From positions 3,438,520 to 3,502,519 of the forward strand of contig OZ025253.1 in the NCBI GenBank assembly GCA_964019135.1: 64,000 nucleotides of DNA, read 5' to 3'. Numbering within the stretch: position 1 is the stretch's first letter; the number at the start of each line of letters is the position of its first letter. This document shows, piece by piece, positions 11,472 through 22,641 of this stretch. A program made the translations under genes and the position numbers. Origin of the DNA: Arenicola marina. Taxonomy: Eukaryota; Annelida; Polychaeta; Arenicolidae. A model generated the notes under the pieces. It made no database searches. It saw only the letters and a list, made by a program, of their open reading frames with translations, and was not told the origin of the DNA.

Positions 11472-11776
11472 GGTTCTAGTTTATCTCACATGTGTGCTGT
11501 GCGTTAACATGTCTCCTTGCTTCTTTGGATTAATTTGCATACAACGTTCGAAGTAAAATGTTTAGTGCTTACAAGCCTTCCCAGATCTTGTGAGCCACAC
11601 AGTAGACGGATGGATGCCAACTAACCACTTCTTTTGTGTAAAGAAGGCGACTGGCTCACAAGATCTGGAAAGGTTTTGTAAACGCTAAACATTTCATTTC
11701 GAACGTTGTATGCGAATTAATCCAAATAAGCAAGGAGACATGTTAACGCCCAGCACACATGTGAGGTAAACTAGAA
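11472..11776. repeat. Fold-back element with about 125-bp arms
   Basis: Left arm 11472-11596 and right arm 11652-11776 are inverted copies at high identity (for example TGGCTCACAAGATCTGG against its complement, and CACATGTGTGCTG against CAGCACACATGTG), with a loop of about 55 bp. This is a hairpin/MITE-like structure without coding capacity. Confidence 0.8.
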
Positions 11777-11810
11777 CTTTAATTAAATATTTAATTAATA
11801 ATATATAGTC

Positions 11811-12182
11811 CGGGCCGGAAGGCCTCCCTGGTGTAGTGGTTAGCGGCCTAGACCGCTGATATATAGGTCCTGGGTTCGAGTCCGGGCCGGAGGGCCTCCC
11901 TGGTGTAGTGGTTAGCGGCCTAGACCGCTGATATATAGGTCCTGGGTTCGAGTCCGGGCCGGAAGGCCTCCCTGGTGTAGTGGTAAGCGGCCTAGACCGC
12001 TGATATGTAGGTCCTGGGTTCGCGTCCTCGCCGGAAGGCCTCACTGGTGTAGTGGTTAGCGGCCTAGACCGCTGGTATATAGGTCCTGGGTTCGAGTCCG
12101 CGCCGGAGGGCCTCCCTGGTGTAGTGGTTAGCGGCCTAAACCGCTGATATATAGGTCCTGGGTTCGAGTCCGCGCCGGAGCT
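11811..12182. repeat. Five tandem 72-bp tRNA-like units
   Basis: Each unit carries TGGTGTAGTGGTTAGCGGCC (A-box-like) and GGTCCTGGGTTCGAGTCC (B-box-like), the two internal promoter blocks of RNA polymerase III genes. The unit resembles the head of a tRNA-derived SINE. Substitutions mostly spare the two boxes. The minus-strand open frame with a 24-residue period is a by-product. Confidence 0.75.
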
Positions 12183-12313
12183 TCTAATACGGGGCACGAT
12201 TAATCCATTCGTCATATACATCGTCCATTGAGATTCCGTTCCTCAGTCAAGGGTTTATGTGGACAAAAGCGGCATAAAACACCAATATGACAATAGCGCG
12301 AGTTTGCGGGGCC

Positions 12314-12457
12314 CTTAGGCAATTTTATTGGCCCGACATCAAGCTATAGACGCCGGCCAATATTTATTATCGGCGCGAGGCCGCAAGGCCGAGGGCAGAT
12401 AATAAAAATGAAGGGCTGCTACAGCTTGATGAAGGGCCAGTAAAATGCCTAACGCCA
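12314..12457. repeat. Hairpin/MITE-like element
   Basis: TTAGGCAATTTTATTGGCCC...CATCAAGCT near the left end is an imperfect inverted copy of AGCTTGATGAAGGGCCAGTA...TGCCTAA at the right end. The centre, around TTATTATCGGC and CAGATAATAA, is itself self-complementary. Confidence 0.6.
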
Positions 12458-12759
12458 CGCGCTATCATTATTATTATGAGTTGAATTTAAATTTAAGGCG
12501 TTGACTTGTCTCTGCTTCTTTGATTTAATTTCTGCATGCAACGACAAAAGTAAAGCATTTTGGGACTGACTGTCCGCAAATCGCAAGCCTTTCCACAGTC
12601 GCCTTTTTATACCATATATATGTTGCCAAGAAACATAGCACGTGCAACTAGGCAACTAATCATGGAAGCGGCCATTTAAAGCTATAAGCTTATTCGTTTG
12701 TGCGCGACGTCATGTTTCATTGTTCTATGCAGCGTCGCCATGGCAACGATTGTCGGTTG

Positions 12760-14640
12760 CATGGGCAGCAGGGGGGTTTTGGTCAAAATACAGCATTTTA
12801 GAGGCCTTCAGGAGCGTTTTCGATTATGCACGCGGAGTACTCCGGCCACAAGGATTTGTAAATCAAACGACGCGAATCGCGCTCCGAGCGGTGTGTCACA
12901 TGACCTATTTCACCGCGTCGCGTACTCCCGGTCGAGGGCAGTGGTACAAGGATACCCAAGATGGCGGGAACTCGCGCAGACAAGTAACTCGCTGAGCGTT
13001 AGCGTGCTCAACCTCAATAATTCGCTTAAACAAAACCCAAGTGCCAAGTTATCCCCTGCCATGGCAGCCATGTTGTGGTCGGATAACTCGCATTTCTCGT
13101 TTGGTTTCAGTAATTGCCGAAATGTAAATGCGTATGCGCAAAATATCCGCTCGGGGCACGCGAACGGGATAATGGAAAACACCCCAGATGTAATGCTATT
13201 GTACTAGTTAACATGCCCACCGACTCGTAATAATAATGTCTTATTCCACATAATGTCTTATTCCACTTATTGGTACCTACAAACACTTACCTGAGTTGAC
13301 CGGCCGATTATGTTTATTACTTCTCTCATAGCTAGTCCACATGGACAGGTTCATTATCATTATTATAATTTGTCGTATGATACCCTAATTGGCCAAGTAT
13401 TGCTTTTATAGTTCATATTTTCTTTCTTTCTTGTTTATCGTTTTTTAATGTATTTTGTGTCATGTCAGATACTCCATAGTGAGAAAAGTAATCACACCCC
13501 ACCCCCCGCCTGTCACCCGCAACCGGCTTTCCCCTCTCCGTCCCCCCCGCCCCTTCCCGTGTGTGCACTGAGAGAACGATGTGACCCTACATTGCCACAA
13601 CAAACCTCATATTAATCCACTCAAACACAGGTACTTTTCAATATACAATTATGCAACTAATTTTACCCTCAAATAGGCAACTGTATCACCGACAACTTAT
13701 TGAGGCCAATTTATGCTATCTTTGCGAACGTGGACAAGATTTCATCACCTTCCGTGGGACCGCCAAGAAAAGCTGCTATTATTGCTAAAAATGCTACCAC
13801 GGAAGCAACTAGAAGCGAATCTATGACCATATGTTAGAAGCAGCATCTACCTATCAAAGGTCAATGTCATTTCGGGGGTAACATGCACGTACAATCAACG
13901 CATAGCCCAGGTGTTCCTCGTGTTGAAAAGATATTTTTATGGAGCCACATGTACGCAAAACCAAGGGTTTCGTATATGGGAATATATACATTGTATCGGG
14001 AAACAAATAAGCACGGGAAACTAGCTAAACACTGCAGTTGTACACATGTACAAGATAATTTGTTCATTGTGAGACTTCTGACATATTATTACGAGTTGAT
14101 GGTCGCGTTTACAGGATCTCGCCACTCCTCGTTATTTTACGACGCCATGTCCAATGAAGAAATAAGAAAAGGAGAGTGACTCCCACTAAATAATCCGCCG
14201 GATCTGACTGTCGTTTGCATCTTATGCTCCTAAACGCATACACATGGCATTTAGATGTCATTTTCCATCCATTTAATATATATGTTTAAATTAATAAAGA
14301 TAACACCGTTTGACTATGTTTAGTGCCAAACAGTGACTTGTAAGGGGCGGTCGTGAGATACCGAGTCGGACAACCATGAAATTTTAGATTGGTCTGGATA
14401 ATGTTTTGGGGGTCACTTGTGCATTACAAAATGTATGTAATAATTTAGTAAACCTAACGAGGCTGTATGGTAATAACAAATATATAGGTCTAATCCAACT
14501 GTTTCGTGGATTCCGTTTTGTTTTTATCTTAATGAATAGGAAAGATTATGCATATAATATATATCTCTATTTGACTATATTGATTTATCAAATAGACGGA
14601 CCAAAATGGTTGGCCTATTTAAAGAAAAAAAAATAGGCCT
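12760..14640. other. No gene recognised; CpG-rich patch then AT-rich DNA
   Basis: 12760-13190 is CpG-rich and open in several frames on both strands, with no recognisable protein. It contains CAAGATGGCGG and CAGCCATGTTGTGG, possible promoter-type sites, so an unmasked CpG island is conceivable. The rest to 14640 is AT-rich. A short sequence near 14085 (ATTATTACGAGTTGATGGTC) recurs near 9739, a small dispersed repeat. Confidence 0.4.
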
Positions 14641-14839
14641 CTGGTGGCTTCGAACACCCAATCGAATTGACGCATTAAACGCAATGCCGACGTATACATA
14701 CAGGGAAGCCGAGGGGGCATGGTAACTGCAGTGGTGGTGCACTGTAGTACTCAGATAACACAGAATTGCTTCATGTCTACGCCCACGTCTCTTCTGTTTT
14801 TTTTTTTTACTTTTCAGAGCGAATAAAAAAGCCAGGCTT

Positions 14840-15039
14840 NNNNNNNNNNNNNNNNNNNNNNNNNNNNNNNNNNNNNNNNNNNNNNNNNNNNNNNNNNNNN
14901 NNNNNNNNNNNNNNNNNNNNNNNNNNNNNNNNNNNNNNNNNNNNNNNNNNNNNNNNNNNNNNNNNNNNNNNNNNNNNNNNNNNNNNNNNNNNNNNNNNNN
15001 NNNNNNNNNNNNNNNNNNNNNNNNNNNNNNNNNNNNNNN
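14840..15039. other. Assembly gap, 200 N
   Basis: Exactly 200 N, the usual placeholder for a gap of unknown length. It cuts the left Toll-like receptor just before its membrane segment; the sequence on the far side (14640-14839) is not homologous to the right receptor's 3' part. Confidence 1.
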
Positions 15040-16608
15040 GCTCCCCACAGTGATCGTCACAAGGCGTATGGTGAGAGTTCGTCTGGGGTCGGTGCAAAAC
15101 TCCTCATCGGGCACCTGAACGATGTTCCGCCCTTCAAGGCGGTCGGGCGATGCACAAAGCAGCGTCTCCTTTGTGTACAACGCGTAGGTCATGTTTATCA
15201 GCCAGTACTTAAACCATCGATCCTCGCATGAACACGACCACTGGTTGCCATGGAGAGTCAGTTTCTGTAGATTTTGAAATGACAGTTGTTGCATGTGAAT
15301 TGGAATCCTCGACAACTTGTTATTATCCAGATACAGATAGTGTAAGTGCTGCAGTCGCCTCATCGTGCTCACCGTTAAATTTGTGATTGCGTTCTGGCCG
15401 AAATCCGCAAGATACACTTGGCTGAAGTACGGACGTTCATCGATAGCCTTGAGTTCGTTATTGCGAAAGTTGGCCTGGTATCTAAAGTGGTAATGGTATG
15501 GCCCGATGTGGCTGGGGATTTGCTGGGGTAGAGTAAGCATTTGATTGTTCTGACAATTTAGGTGGAATGTGATATTCCCAGGTCTTTCAATGCAGTCACA
15601 ACCTTGTGTACAATTTTCCTGCACGTGACAGACGAGGTCAGTCAGTGGTACTTTTATTACCTGCACCCGGAAGAATTCTGTCGGAGTCCTGCAGAACAGC
15701 ATGTTTATGGTCTGCGAAAAGCGGACGTAATTGTAACTTTTATAAAAGTCAAAATCAATGCAGTCACAATTTAAAGGATTATACGCAAAGTACATCCTGA
15801 ATTTGTCAGTTCTCCATAAGCACACGGCATCGAGGTAGTCATGAATACCCCATCCCATGATGAACGATATCATGTGCTGGACGAGATTGTTCTCCAGACT
15901 CAACCTACCATTGGCGGATTGCATGGCGCATGTATAGTTCCAATTTAAATCGTTGGTAAATCGCGAAACGTTGCAGTTGTTGATCGATATGATCACTGGA
16001 TGTCCCAAGGTGACCACTAGATAGAGAGGCCAAACATCCAGGGACGATAACGGATTATGGTCAATGTAAAGCTCCAAAATTCCTTTCAGATGAGTAAAGC
16101 TTTCGGGGTCGATGTGTTGGATCTGATTCCTGCTCAGATCCAGTTGCTGCAACGTATTCATGCCTTTAAATGTGTCTCTAGCAATGCTGCTGATGTCATT
16201 ATAACTGGCATTGAGGGTCCGCATGGAAACCAAGCATATGAATTCCCCTTCTCCCAGAGTCTGCAATGAGTTGTGGTTGACCAACAGCACTTCCATGTCT
16301 GTTAAAGCACAAATGTTCAAGTTTTCAAGTGACCTCACATTTGTCTCTGTGATCTGGAGTCTGCTGACGTTGGGATATAGCGCCAGAAGGTTATGCAGCT
16401 CCTGGTGAAAGGCCGGACTCTCCTTACTGTCGCAGTTGACGTTGAGGTTTCGTGGGTCGATGGCATCCGGTTCCGTCAAGAAACATGTGCAGTTGCTAGG
16501 ACAACACTCGGATGGTGTTTGTCGATGCGGGCACCCACGTGTTGCCATGGTGAATACAACGGCCATTGATGTCATCGTGAAGATGAATATTAGCCTCGAA
16601 GGAAACAT
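15040..16608 (-). CDS. Toll-like receptor, left copy, interrupted by the gap
   Basis: Single-exon minus-strand receptor, 523 codons open before the N gap. A signal peptide (MFPSRLIFIFTMTSMAVVF) is followed by a Cys-rich N-cap (CPHRQTPSECCPSNCTC), LRRs (LRTLNASYNDIS-type; LQQLDLSRNQIQHIDPESF), then an internal LRR C-cap/N-cap pair (NPLNCDCIDFDFYKSY ... VCHVQENCTQGCDC). More LRRs follow (LHYLYLDNNKLSRIP) and a last C-cap (NQWSCSCEDRWFKYW ... EEFC). This double cap is the multiple-cysteine-cluster type of Toll/TLR, a cell-surface or endosomal pattern receptor. The transmembrane helix and TIR domain are not present in this assembly. The frame has no stop up to the gap, unlike its partner at 44707-46881. 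Confidence 0.85.
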
Positions 16609-16635
16609 TTTAAGTTGTCTCGTGCGGTGTGTAGC

Positions 16636-16750
16636 GTCCTGGGCAGTGGGTAAACTTGCGCCTGTCGTGGTGACTGAGCCGAGGGTAAACGTGCGTCTGT
16701 CGTGTTGACTGAGCCGAGGGTAAACGTGCGCCTGTCGCGGTGACTGAGCC
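16636..16750. repeat. About 35-bp direct repeats upstream of the left receptor
   Basis: Three imperfect units around GTAAACKTGCGYCTGTCGYG and TGACTGAGCCG directly 5' of the start codon. The same set lies at 44565-44680 in front of the right receptor, so it could be part of a shared promoter. Confidence 0.55.
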
Positions 16751-17279
16751 GCGCCTGCGTGGCTCCCATCAGCTCAACTCACAGGTGTAGTTACATCCGG
16801 GTCACTTTCCTGAGGGTAAATTTAGAAATTTGCTTTCACTTTTACGATCTAGTCGGCCTGTAAACATGCCTAACACATACGTTATGGATATTTTTCCATT
16901 ATAGCAAACATCGAAATTACGCCGTGAGGTTTCAGGTGCAAGGTTTAAGATGGTAATGCAAGAAGGGGGGCTACTGTTCAAATAAACCGCTCGTACAGCT
17001 TAATTGTTCTTTATTGCTATGTTTTTGTTAACTGTTTAACACATAACCATATATATACTAATAATCTTAAAGTGACGTATTAGCCCAGTAGGGCTGGGTA
17101 TGCCTATTGTACTGTTGTTCATTGTTGTTATGTAATGCATACAGTGTCACTATCATAAACAATTTATTTATTCGTTATGCGTAGACACTGGCCTGGTGGC
17201 GTATGTGTCCGGGCGGATCGGGTCGGGCCACCCCATATCATATATATAGGCGTATATATATAGTCTGAATATAGTCAGT

Positions 17280-17634
17280 TGGCGTTGTTTCTCCATTGAG
17301 TAAGAATGGTATCGATCTTCTCCAGTTCAGCGTACCAGTAAAAGCCGACATATATTCCGTGACATTTTATTGGTTCAGGCGTGCATTGAACACCTTCTAT
17401 TTCGTCGCCATTTTTTTCTCGCTGCACTAAAGAACATTCGTACGGTTTTACTTATATCAAGCTCGGGGTCCATCGCCATAGAAAAGTGAACTTGTTTAAT
17501 GGTGCCCCCCCCCCACTCTTTCCCCCGTAAGGTACTAAGACAGTTAATCGTCCTGCCTGGACGGCAGTTGTGTTCTTTCTGACTATTTCGGCGTTGCCAC
17601 CAAAATGACAAGTGTCTCGCGAGACTGCACACAT
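17280..17634 (-). pseudogene. Frameshifted copy of the unknown ORF at 43675-44040
   Basis: Same sequence as the right-arm ORF but with one or more indels (an A-run near 17410 and a C-run near 17508), so the frame ends early (...MFFSAARKKWRRN). The downstream codons for GIYVGFYWYAELEKID remain recognisable in another frame. Product unknown. Confidence 0.35.
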
Positions 17635-19319
17635 TTAGCCATTAAAGAGTAATCGGTAGCGGCATGGTGCGCCAAAGCGCCAATAATAAATATTACTAGA
17701 ACCTTTCACATTACGCAGAACAAAGTGGGTGCGAAAAGATGTTTCTTAGGACGCAATTCTCCGCAAGCCGCTTGCTTGAATGAGGCCCGTGTCCGTGAGC
17801 TTGTCGCCATCTTGCCTTCTTGTCCAGAGCGCCTCGAACTCGCGTTGTGCGCTGGGTAATTAGTTTGCGAACACGAGGATGATCTTTCGCGTTTTGTTGA
17901 GAAATCGTGCAGAAAGCGACCGTCAGTTATCGATGTCTGGTGATTATATCAACCCTAGAAACCAAAGTAGTGTGACGATGTTATATGCACGTCTAACCGC
18001 GTAAGTGACATTCCGAGTGGAAACGGGAGGGTGGGGGGGGCAGTATGGTTATGGTATGGTATGCTTTATGTTTTCGTGTGTCTGTGCATGCAATTTAAAT
18101 CGCACGCTGTTGAAAATATTGCACTTCCGCCTCAAGTGGTCGTTCTTCCATTTATGTAACCATTGTTTCAGCATAGCTCACGTATTACTCACGCCTAACG
18201 TTTACTACAATATTACATTTCGTGCGTTCTAACATGGTGTACCACAGGAATGGTATCTTGCCAACCACCGTTTCCGGCCGGCTTTGTTGTAACCGGCTTT
18301 GTACGAACATAGCGAACTTGGCCCTTAATAAAATGGTAGTTTTCCACTCTTGCGTCATCAATTGGGATTCTCATAAATCACATTGGCGCTGTTTGTCAAA
18401 TAAAATTGTTCGTCCCTTACTAGTCATTGGCAAGATTTTTAAGCCGCTTAATGAATAACACCCGGCGGGTCATCTTAATCTGATCTTCACCGGGACATCC
18501 CTCCACCTCCCACAAATCATGACCGTGCGCCATATAGAGCTAGTTTGCCACTATAAAAAGAATAAACCGAGCATGGAGCGGTGACATAGAGCGTAAAAAA
18601 AGATACCCCCTTCCGAGTGGGTGTGGCCAAAGGAGGGACTTTTAAGTACCCAACCCCTTCCCCGGACTTTCATCTCATATTGACCGTTTTCATACTACAT
18701 CGGGGTTCATCATTCATTCGATCAGCACTTCTATGCAATTGCCAGCTTACAACAGTTTGCACTCAGGCAATGGTAGAACATTGTGTGAACTCTTTGATAT
18801 TTTTTAAGGGCACTTAATTATCAGTATCATAACATACTTAAAAAATATTTTTTTTTAATAAGTAATAAGACATAGCTCATTAGCATGCATTAGAAAATGT
18901 TTATACTTTCGTGCCTCTGATTTTTGGAATAGAAATACATTAAACATATAAGCCATGTTTTATTATATTTATATTAGGCTTATTTGTGATATTATATTAA
19001 GCTTATTTGTTATATTATATTAAGCTTATTTGTTACATTATAGTATAGTTATTGTAATAATAAGGACATTCCTATAATAAGTATTAACTTTTTTTGTGTT
19101 TGATAGCTGTGACGCCAACAAATTGATCATGAAGGAATAAAATGTACTATTTATCCATGTAGAAGATTCAGGAAGCAACCGACCGCTCTTATTTATGTCC
19201 CTTTGTTTACATGATTTTGCTTTCGTTCACTCTACGATGCTCAAATAAATACCAATCTTTTGCCCAGACCCAACTCAGTGATATAAATGGATATATCAAG
19301 TGTATCTTGACTGCAGTGC

Positions 19320-19490
19320 GAACTCTCGTCGATAGCCTTGCTTTCGTTATTGCGAAAGTTGGCCTGGTATCTAAACCGGTAATGGTATGGCCCAATGTGA
19401 CTTGAGATTTGCTGTGGTAGGGTAAGCATCCGATTGTCCCGGCAATTTACGGCAATTTACGTGGAATGTGATATTCTCTGAGGCTAAGCC
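19320..19490 (-). pseudogene. Toll-like receptor fragment
   Basis: MLTLPQQISSHIGPYHYRFR followed by YQANFRNNESKAIDE matches the middle of the receptors (MLTLPQQIPSHIGPYHYHFR and onward), bounded by unrelated sequence. It is a relic of another receptor copy about 3 kb upstream of the left gene. The right arm carries the identical relic at 41825-41995, so it predates the inverted duplication. Confidence 0.75.
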
Positions 19491-20204
19491 ACAAGTGCAG
19501 TTACATTGAGTTTATTTTGTAGATTGTTAAATATAGATGCTCTGCTTCGACTTTGAGATCTTGTCTGCCGACAAATATGTACAAAGCTAGCTTTGCCCTT
19601 GATGTAAATATCACAGTGCTTGTGCCCTTGGACATCTTCATGACGCGTCAAACACTTTTGCACACTGAACTGATGGCGCATGTGTGTGGGCGAATCTTGC
19701 AGTTAAGAGCAATCCGTGACTCCACGTTTGATTTGAACAGTCTTTAACTCTGCGCGAATTGATATGTGAACCCATTTACATCTCCCACCACTTGACAGAT
19801 ACACAATTACACTTCGTTCTTTTATACCAAGTCTTTCAGCCATGTCACCCAATTTATTTTTACCGTTTTCATCTTTGACATGTACCATGTACTATGCAGC
19901 CTTGAGGAACCTTGTCTCTACTATGGCTACTACTTTAAGCCAAGCATACATGCATACAGATTACAGTAAAATGATCCTGCTTCACCTGACCTCGGTGACT
20001 TCCTCTAGGATCCGCGCTTGAATATTATACGCACTAATTGCCGATCATTCTTCGCTGATACGGATTCCCTTCAGTTCTGTTCCCGTCTAACATATCAGTT
20101 ATTGGCTTTGGCCGCTTTCAATAGCAAGTCTTTGATGCTTTCATGACTACAACTTTCTGATTTATGGCTTCATCTCCAATGGTGGCGCCATCCAGTGAGT
20201 CCCT

Positions 20205-20545
20205 GAGGGATGACGGCTGCGGGAGCGCGTTTTGACTCTTCTTGTCAAGGCAGTGGTTGCGATTGACCCCTCTTGCCAAGGCGGTGGGTAATTTATGACC
20301 TCTCTTGCCAATGCTTTGGTTGCGTCATGACTGCTTTCGCCAAGGTGGTGGGTGCGTTATGACCCATCTTGACGGGGATATGGGTGCGTCATGACGCCAT
20401 TAGACAAGGCGGTAGGTGCGTTATGACCCCTCCTGCAAAGACAGTGGCTGTGTTATGACCCCTCCTCCCAAGTCGGTGGGGGCGTTGAGGCCCCTCCTCC
20501 CAAGGCGGTGGGTGCGTTGTGACCCCTCATGATAAGGCGGTGGGT
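20205..20545. repeat. Imperfect 32-bp tandem repeat
   Basis: About ten units built on CAAGGCGGTGGGTGCGTTAT followed by GACCCCTC; mirrored at 40765-41105. Confidence 0.75.
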
Positions 20546-20841
20546 GACGACGAGCGGCAGTAGACGAATAATGTAGTAGTATGTCTAGTTTTTCATTGAT
20601 AATGAGGTACACCGGTGAGAATTGTCTACGATTGTTGCTACATGAATGTGAAAACCCCGATGCGCGGACACACATGAATATATATGTGTGCCGCCGTTCC
20701 ACGCTACCCACTCTCCAATGCTTCCGAGGCTACGCCAACAGTCTGTCTATAATAGCAACTTTAATGAATATGTATATTCATTATCATGCACATCTTTATA
20801 GAAGTCAGGCTAAAGCTAAACATTATTGAATGAGTCCAGAC

Positions 20842-20842
<1 letters not shown>

Positions 20843-20875
<33 letters not shown>
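20843..20875. repeat. (TA)n microsatellite at the inner edge of the left arm
   Basis: Uninterrupted TA run where homology between the arms drops sharply; the right arm has its own TA run at 40443-40463. Confidence 0.9.
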
Positions 20876-20925
20876 ATACTAATCGTACTATTAGGAGACT
20901 ATTGGTGAACTTTTAGGAGACTCAA

Positions 20926-20962
20926 GACTATCGGGAGACAGGGTGAGAGTCTCCCGATAGTC
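20926..20962. repeat. Perfect hairpin GACTATCGGGAGAC / GTCTCCCGATAGTC
   Basis: 14-bp perfect inverted repeat with a 9-nt loop, next to further copies of the motif TATTAGGAGAC (about 20889, 20913). Related motifs crowd 39990-40430 on the other side of the spacer. Confidence 0.85.
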
Positions 20963-20999
20963 AATGGTGCGTAGTTGATTAAGAAGGAGTGTCATTTCA

Positions 21000-22040
21000 A
21001 ATTAAACTTAATCAGAACAAGTAGAGACGTCCAATAAAGTTAGACAAGATGAATTGGCGAGCCAAATAAAAGAAGAATTTCTTTTAAAAGAAATATATTT
21101 TTTACGCTATTTTTACCGAATCGACTTTTGGGAGACTCACGTTAAATTGCCAATAACATTAAAATCAGCATATATATCACATGTAAAATTTTCACAAGTT
21201 GTTCGAAACATAGTTCTATACATCCTAAAAGAATTTGGGTAAAATATAAGCGATAATAAAGTATAACCGGCAAATATACTTTTTATGTTACATACATGCA
21301 TGCCATCTATGATAAAATTGTTCGAGTTCCGAGCTCGGACGGTGGCGCCGTCTTCAGGGCACACGGTGTACACAATTTTCAATGGCGGTCATTTTGAAAA
21401 TCGAAGCGAGCGCATCATGGACGATCCAACGTCTTGTAGCCGAGGTAAGCCTGCATGGATTAGTGTTTGTGTTTTTTAAAGTGTTTTTTAAAGCTTTAAA
21501 ACAGCCGAATAACCAAACATAAAGGTGTGAAATACCGTGTTTACCAACCAACCAAGCGGCAAAGCGGCATGTGCACAACAGCAGTGCACGGTAATGCACA
21601 ACCAGTGGCAACCGGCTATCCACCCGCGTGACGCGGTTCCATCCACACTCCCTGCCACCATCTGCCCATCCATAGCCTAATTCCATAGCCCCCCCCCCCC
21701 CCCCGCCCCCTCCCAATTCACCTTATCACTGTATATCATCAGTTCTTCCTAACCAGGACATTAGCGTGCTATCTAGACCTGTCCTTAGAGCAACAAAACC
21801 ATGCAAGAAACTGTCCAACAAGGCTATCACCTCCTCAAACAATTGGTGGTTGTATAAATCTACCTCGTAAAATGATGTTTAGCTTACTTCCTGTCGGGAC
21901 ATGGCAACTTTCGTCGGATTCACAGCCACAGCTGGCTACGGAACAGTAAACACTGGTGACTAGTAAACTAACGCAGAATGGCGAGTGTATGAAGCCGGGG
22001 GAGGGCGTAGGGGATTTGGTAGTCCCGTGTGACGTTTCTA
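21000..22040. other. No gene recognised
   Basis: AT-rich sequence, a poly-C tract near 21690 and short open frames without recognisable products. Confidence 0.4.
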
Positions 22041-22042
22041 TT

Positions 22043-22135
22043 CCTTGAATTGGGGCCCGGATATTTTGTATGATGTAATTACTGCGGCGCCGCAGTAAAT
22101 TACATCCTACAAAATATCCTGGCCCTTGAATTGGG
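22043..22135. mobile_element. 69-bp fold-back element with 12-bp flanking direct repeats
   Basis: 22055-22123 is one hairpin: GCCCGGATATTTTGTATGAT... pairs with ...ATCCTACAAAATATCCTGGC, around a GCGGCGCCGC centre. CCTTGAATTGGG stands on both sides (22043-22054 and 22124-22135), as expected for a target-site duplication made on insertion. Confidence 0.7.
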
Positions 22136-22309
22136 CCACTTGGGGCTAGGGATTTGGGGGACTTGCATCACCACACTGAGACAATGCCGGCGCTAGACCT
22201 ACTCGCCAGGTTTGTGCGGGGCACGGCTTTGCCTTTGACTTCGACTAGGCTAACGTTTGTTTACTCTCCACAGGTTTTATACCAACATTATAAGTTAACC
22301 TGCTAGACC

Positions 22310-22556
22310 TACATGGGGGGCAAGGGGTATTTGCATTGCTCCGGATTGGGCTTTTTCTTTCACCGTGAACTGGGAATGAGGAAAATAATCCTTTGTGAAT
22401 TGGGAATGAGGAAAATATTTTTTTGTGAACTGGGAAAGTAGCCGACAGCTGTGATCAAGGATTTTCATTAATCGTGAAACTGTGAATTTTAATATTAAAC
22501 ATTTGTGAGTAGGGAAACCATTAATTTAGTATCTTGTATCAGCCGTTCCATACGAG
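22310..22556. repeat. Dispersed repeat, uninterrupted copy
   Basis: Contains repeated GTGAACTGGGAATGAGGAAA-type words and GCCGACAGCTGTGATC. The same repeat is found, split by a transposon, at 49355-49468 plus 50718-50812, which makes this copy the reference for the empty site. Confidence 0.75.
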
Positions 22557-22641
22557 AAATCGCCGTGACGTCATATTTTTTGCTGCGGTCCGGTGAAGGG
22601 GCAAAAAGACTTCCGGTTTTGCGTTGCGCGCGTAAACAACA

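Larger units (their letters stand above)
11313..12757. mobile_element. Composite terminal-inverted-repeat element, non-autonomous
   Basis: The outer ends are inverted copies: ACAATCGTTG...CATAGAACAATGAAACATGACGTC near 11318-11362 matches the reverse complement of 12703-12755. Inside are a fold-back (11472-11776), a tandem tRNA-like array (11811-12182), a second hairpin (12314-12457), and at 12490-12610 a diverged direct copy of the left fold-back arm. No transposase frame is present. The outer pair could be one element or two solo elements in opposite orientation. Confidence 0.5.
15040..20865 (-). repeat. Left arm of a large inverted repeat
   Basis: Base for base the reverse complement of 40446-46272: left plus right coordinates sum to about 61307-61315 throughout, so only small indels separate the arms. 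It contains the receptor, an unknown ORF remnant near 17280-17632, a receptor fragment near 19320-19490 and a 32-bp repeat tract. The arm ends inside a (TA)n tract at the spacer side and at the N gap on the other side. Confidence 0.9.

Noticed and set aside
11811..12182. Cluster of functional tRNA genes
   Set aside because: A- and B-box-like blocks are present but no acceptor or anticodon stem closes in the 72-bp unit; better explained as SINE-type tRNA-like sequence.
11694..12221. 175-codon minus frame with a 24-residue repeat
   Set aside because: Created by the five 72-bp tRNA-like units; the unit has Pol III boxes, not coding constraint.
12698..13207. 169-codon plus frame in the CpG-rich patch
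   Set aside because: It begins inside the inverted end of the composite element and is open on both strands because of base composition; no domain seen.
14575..14839. Extension of the left receptor frame beyond the N gap
   Set aside because: Only open because N codons are read as unknown; the sequence after the gap has no TIR-like residues and no homology to the right receptor.
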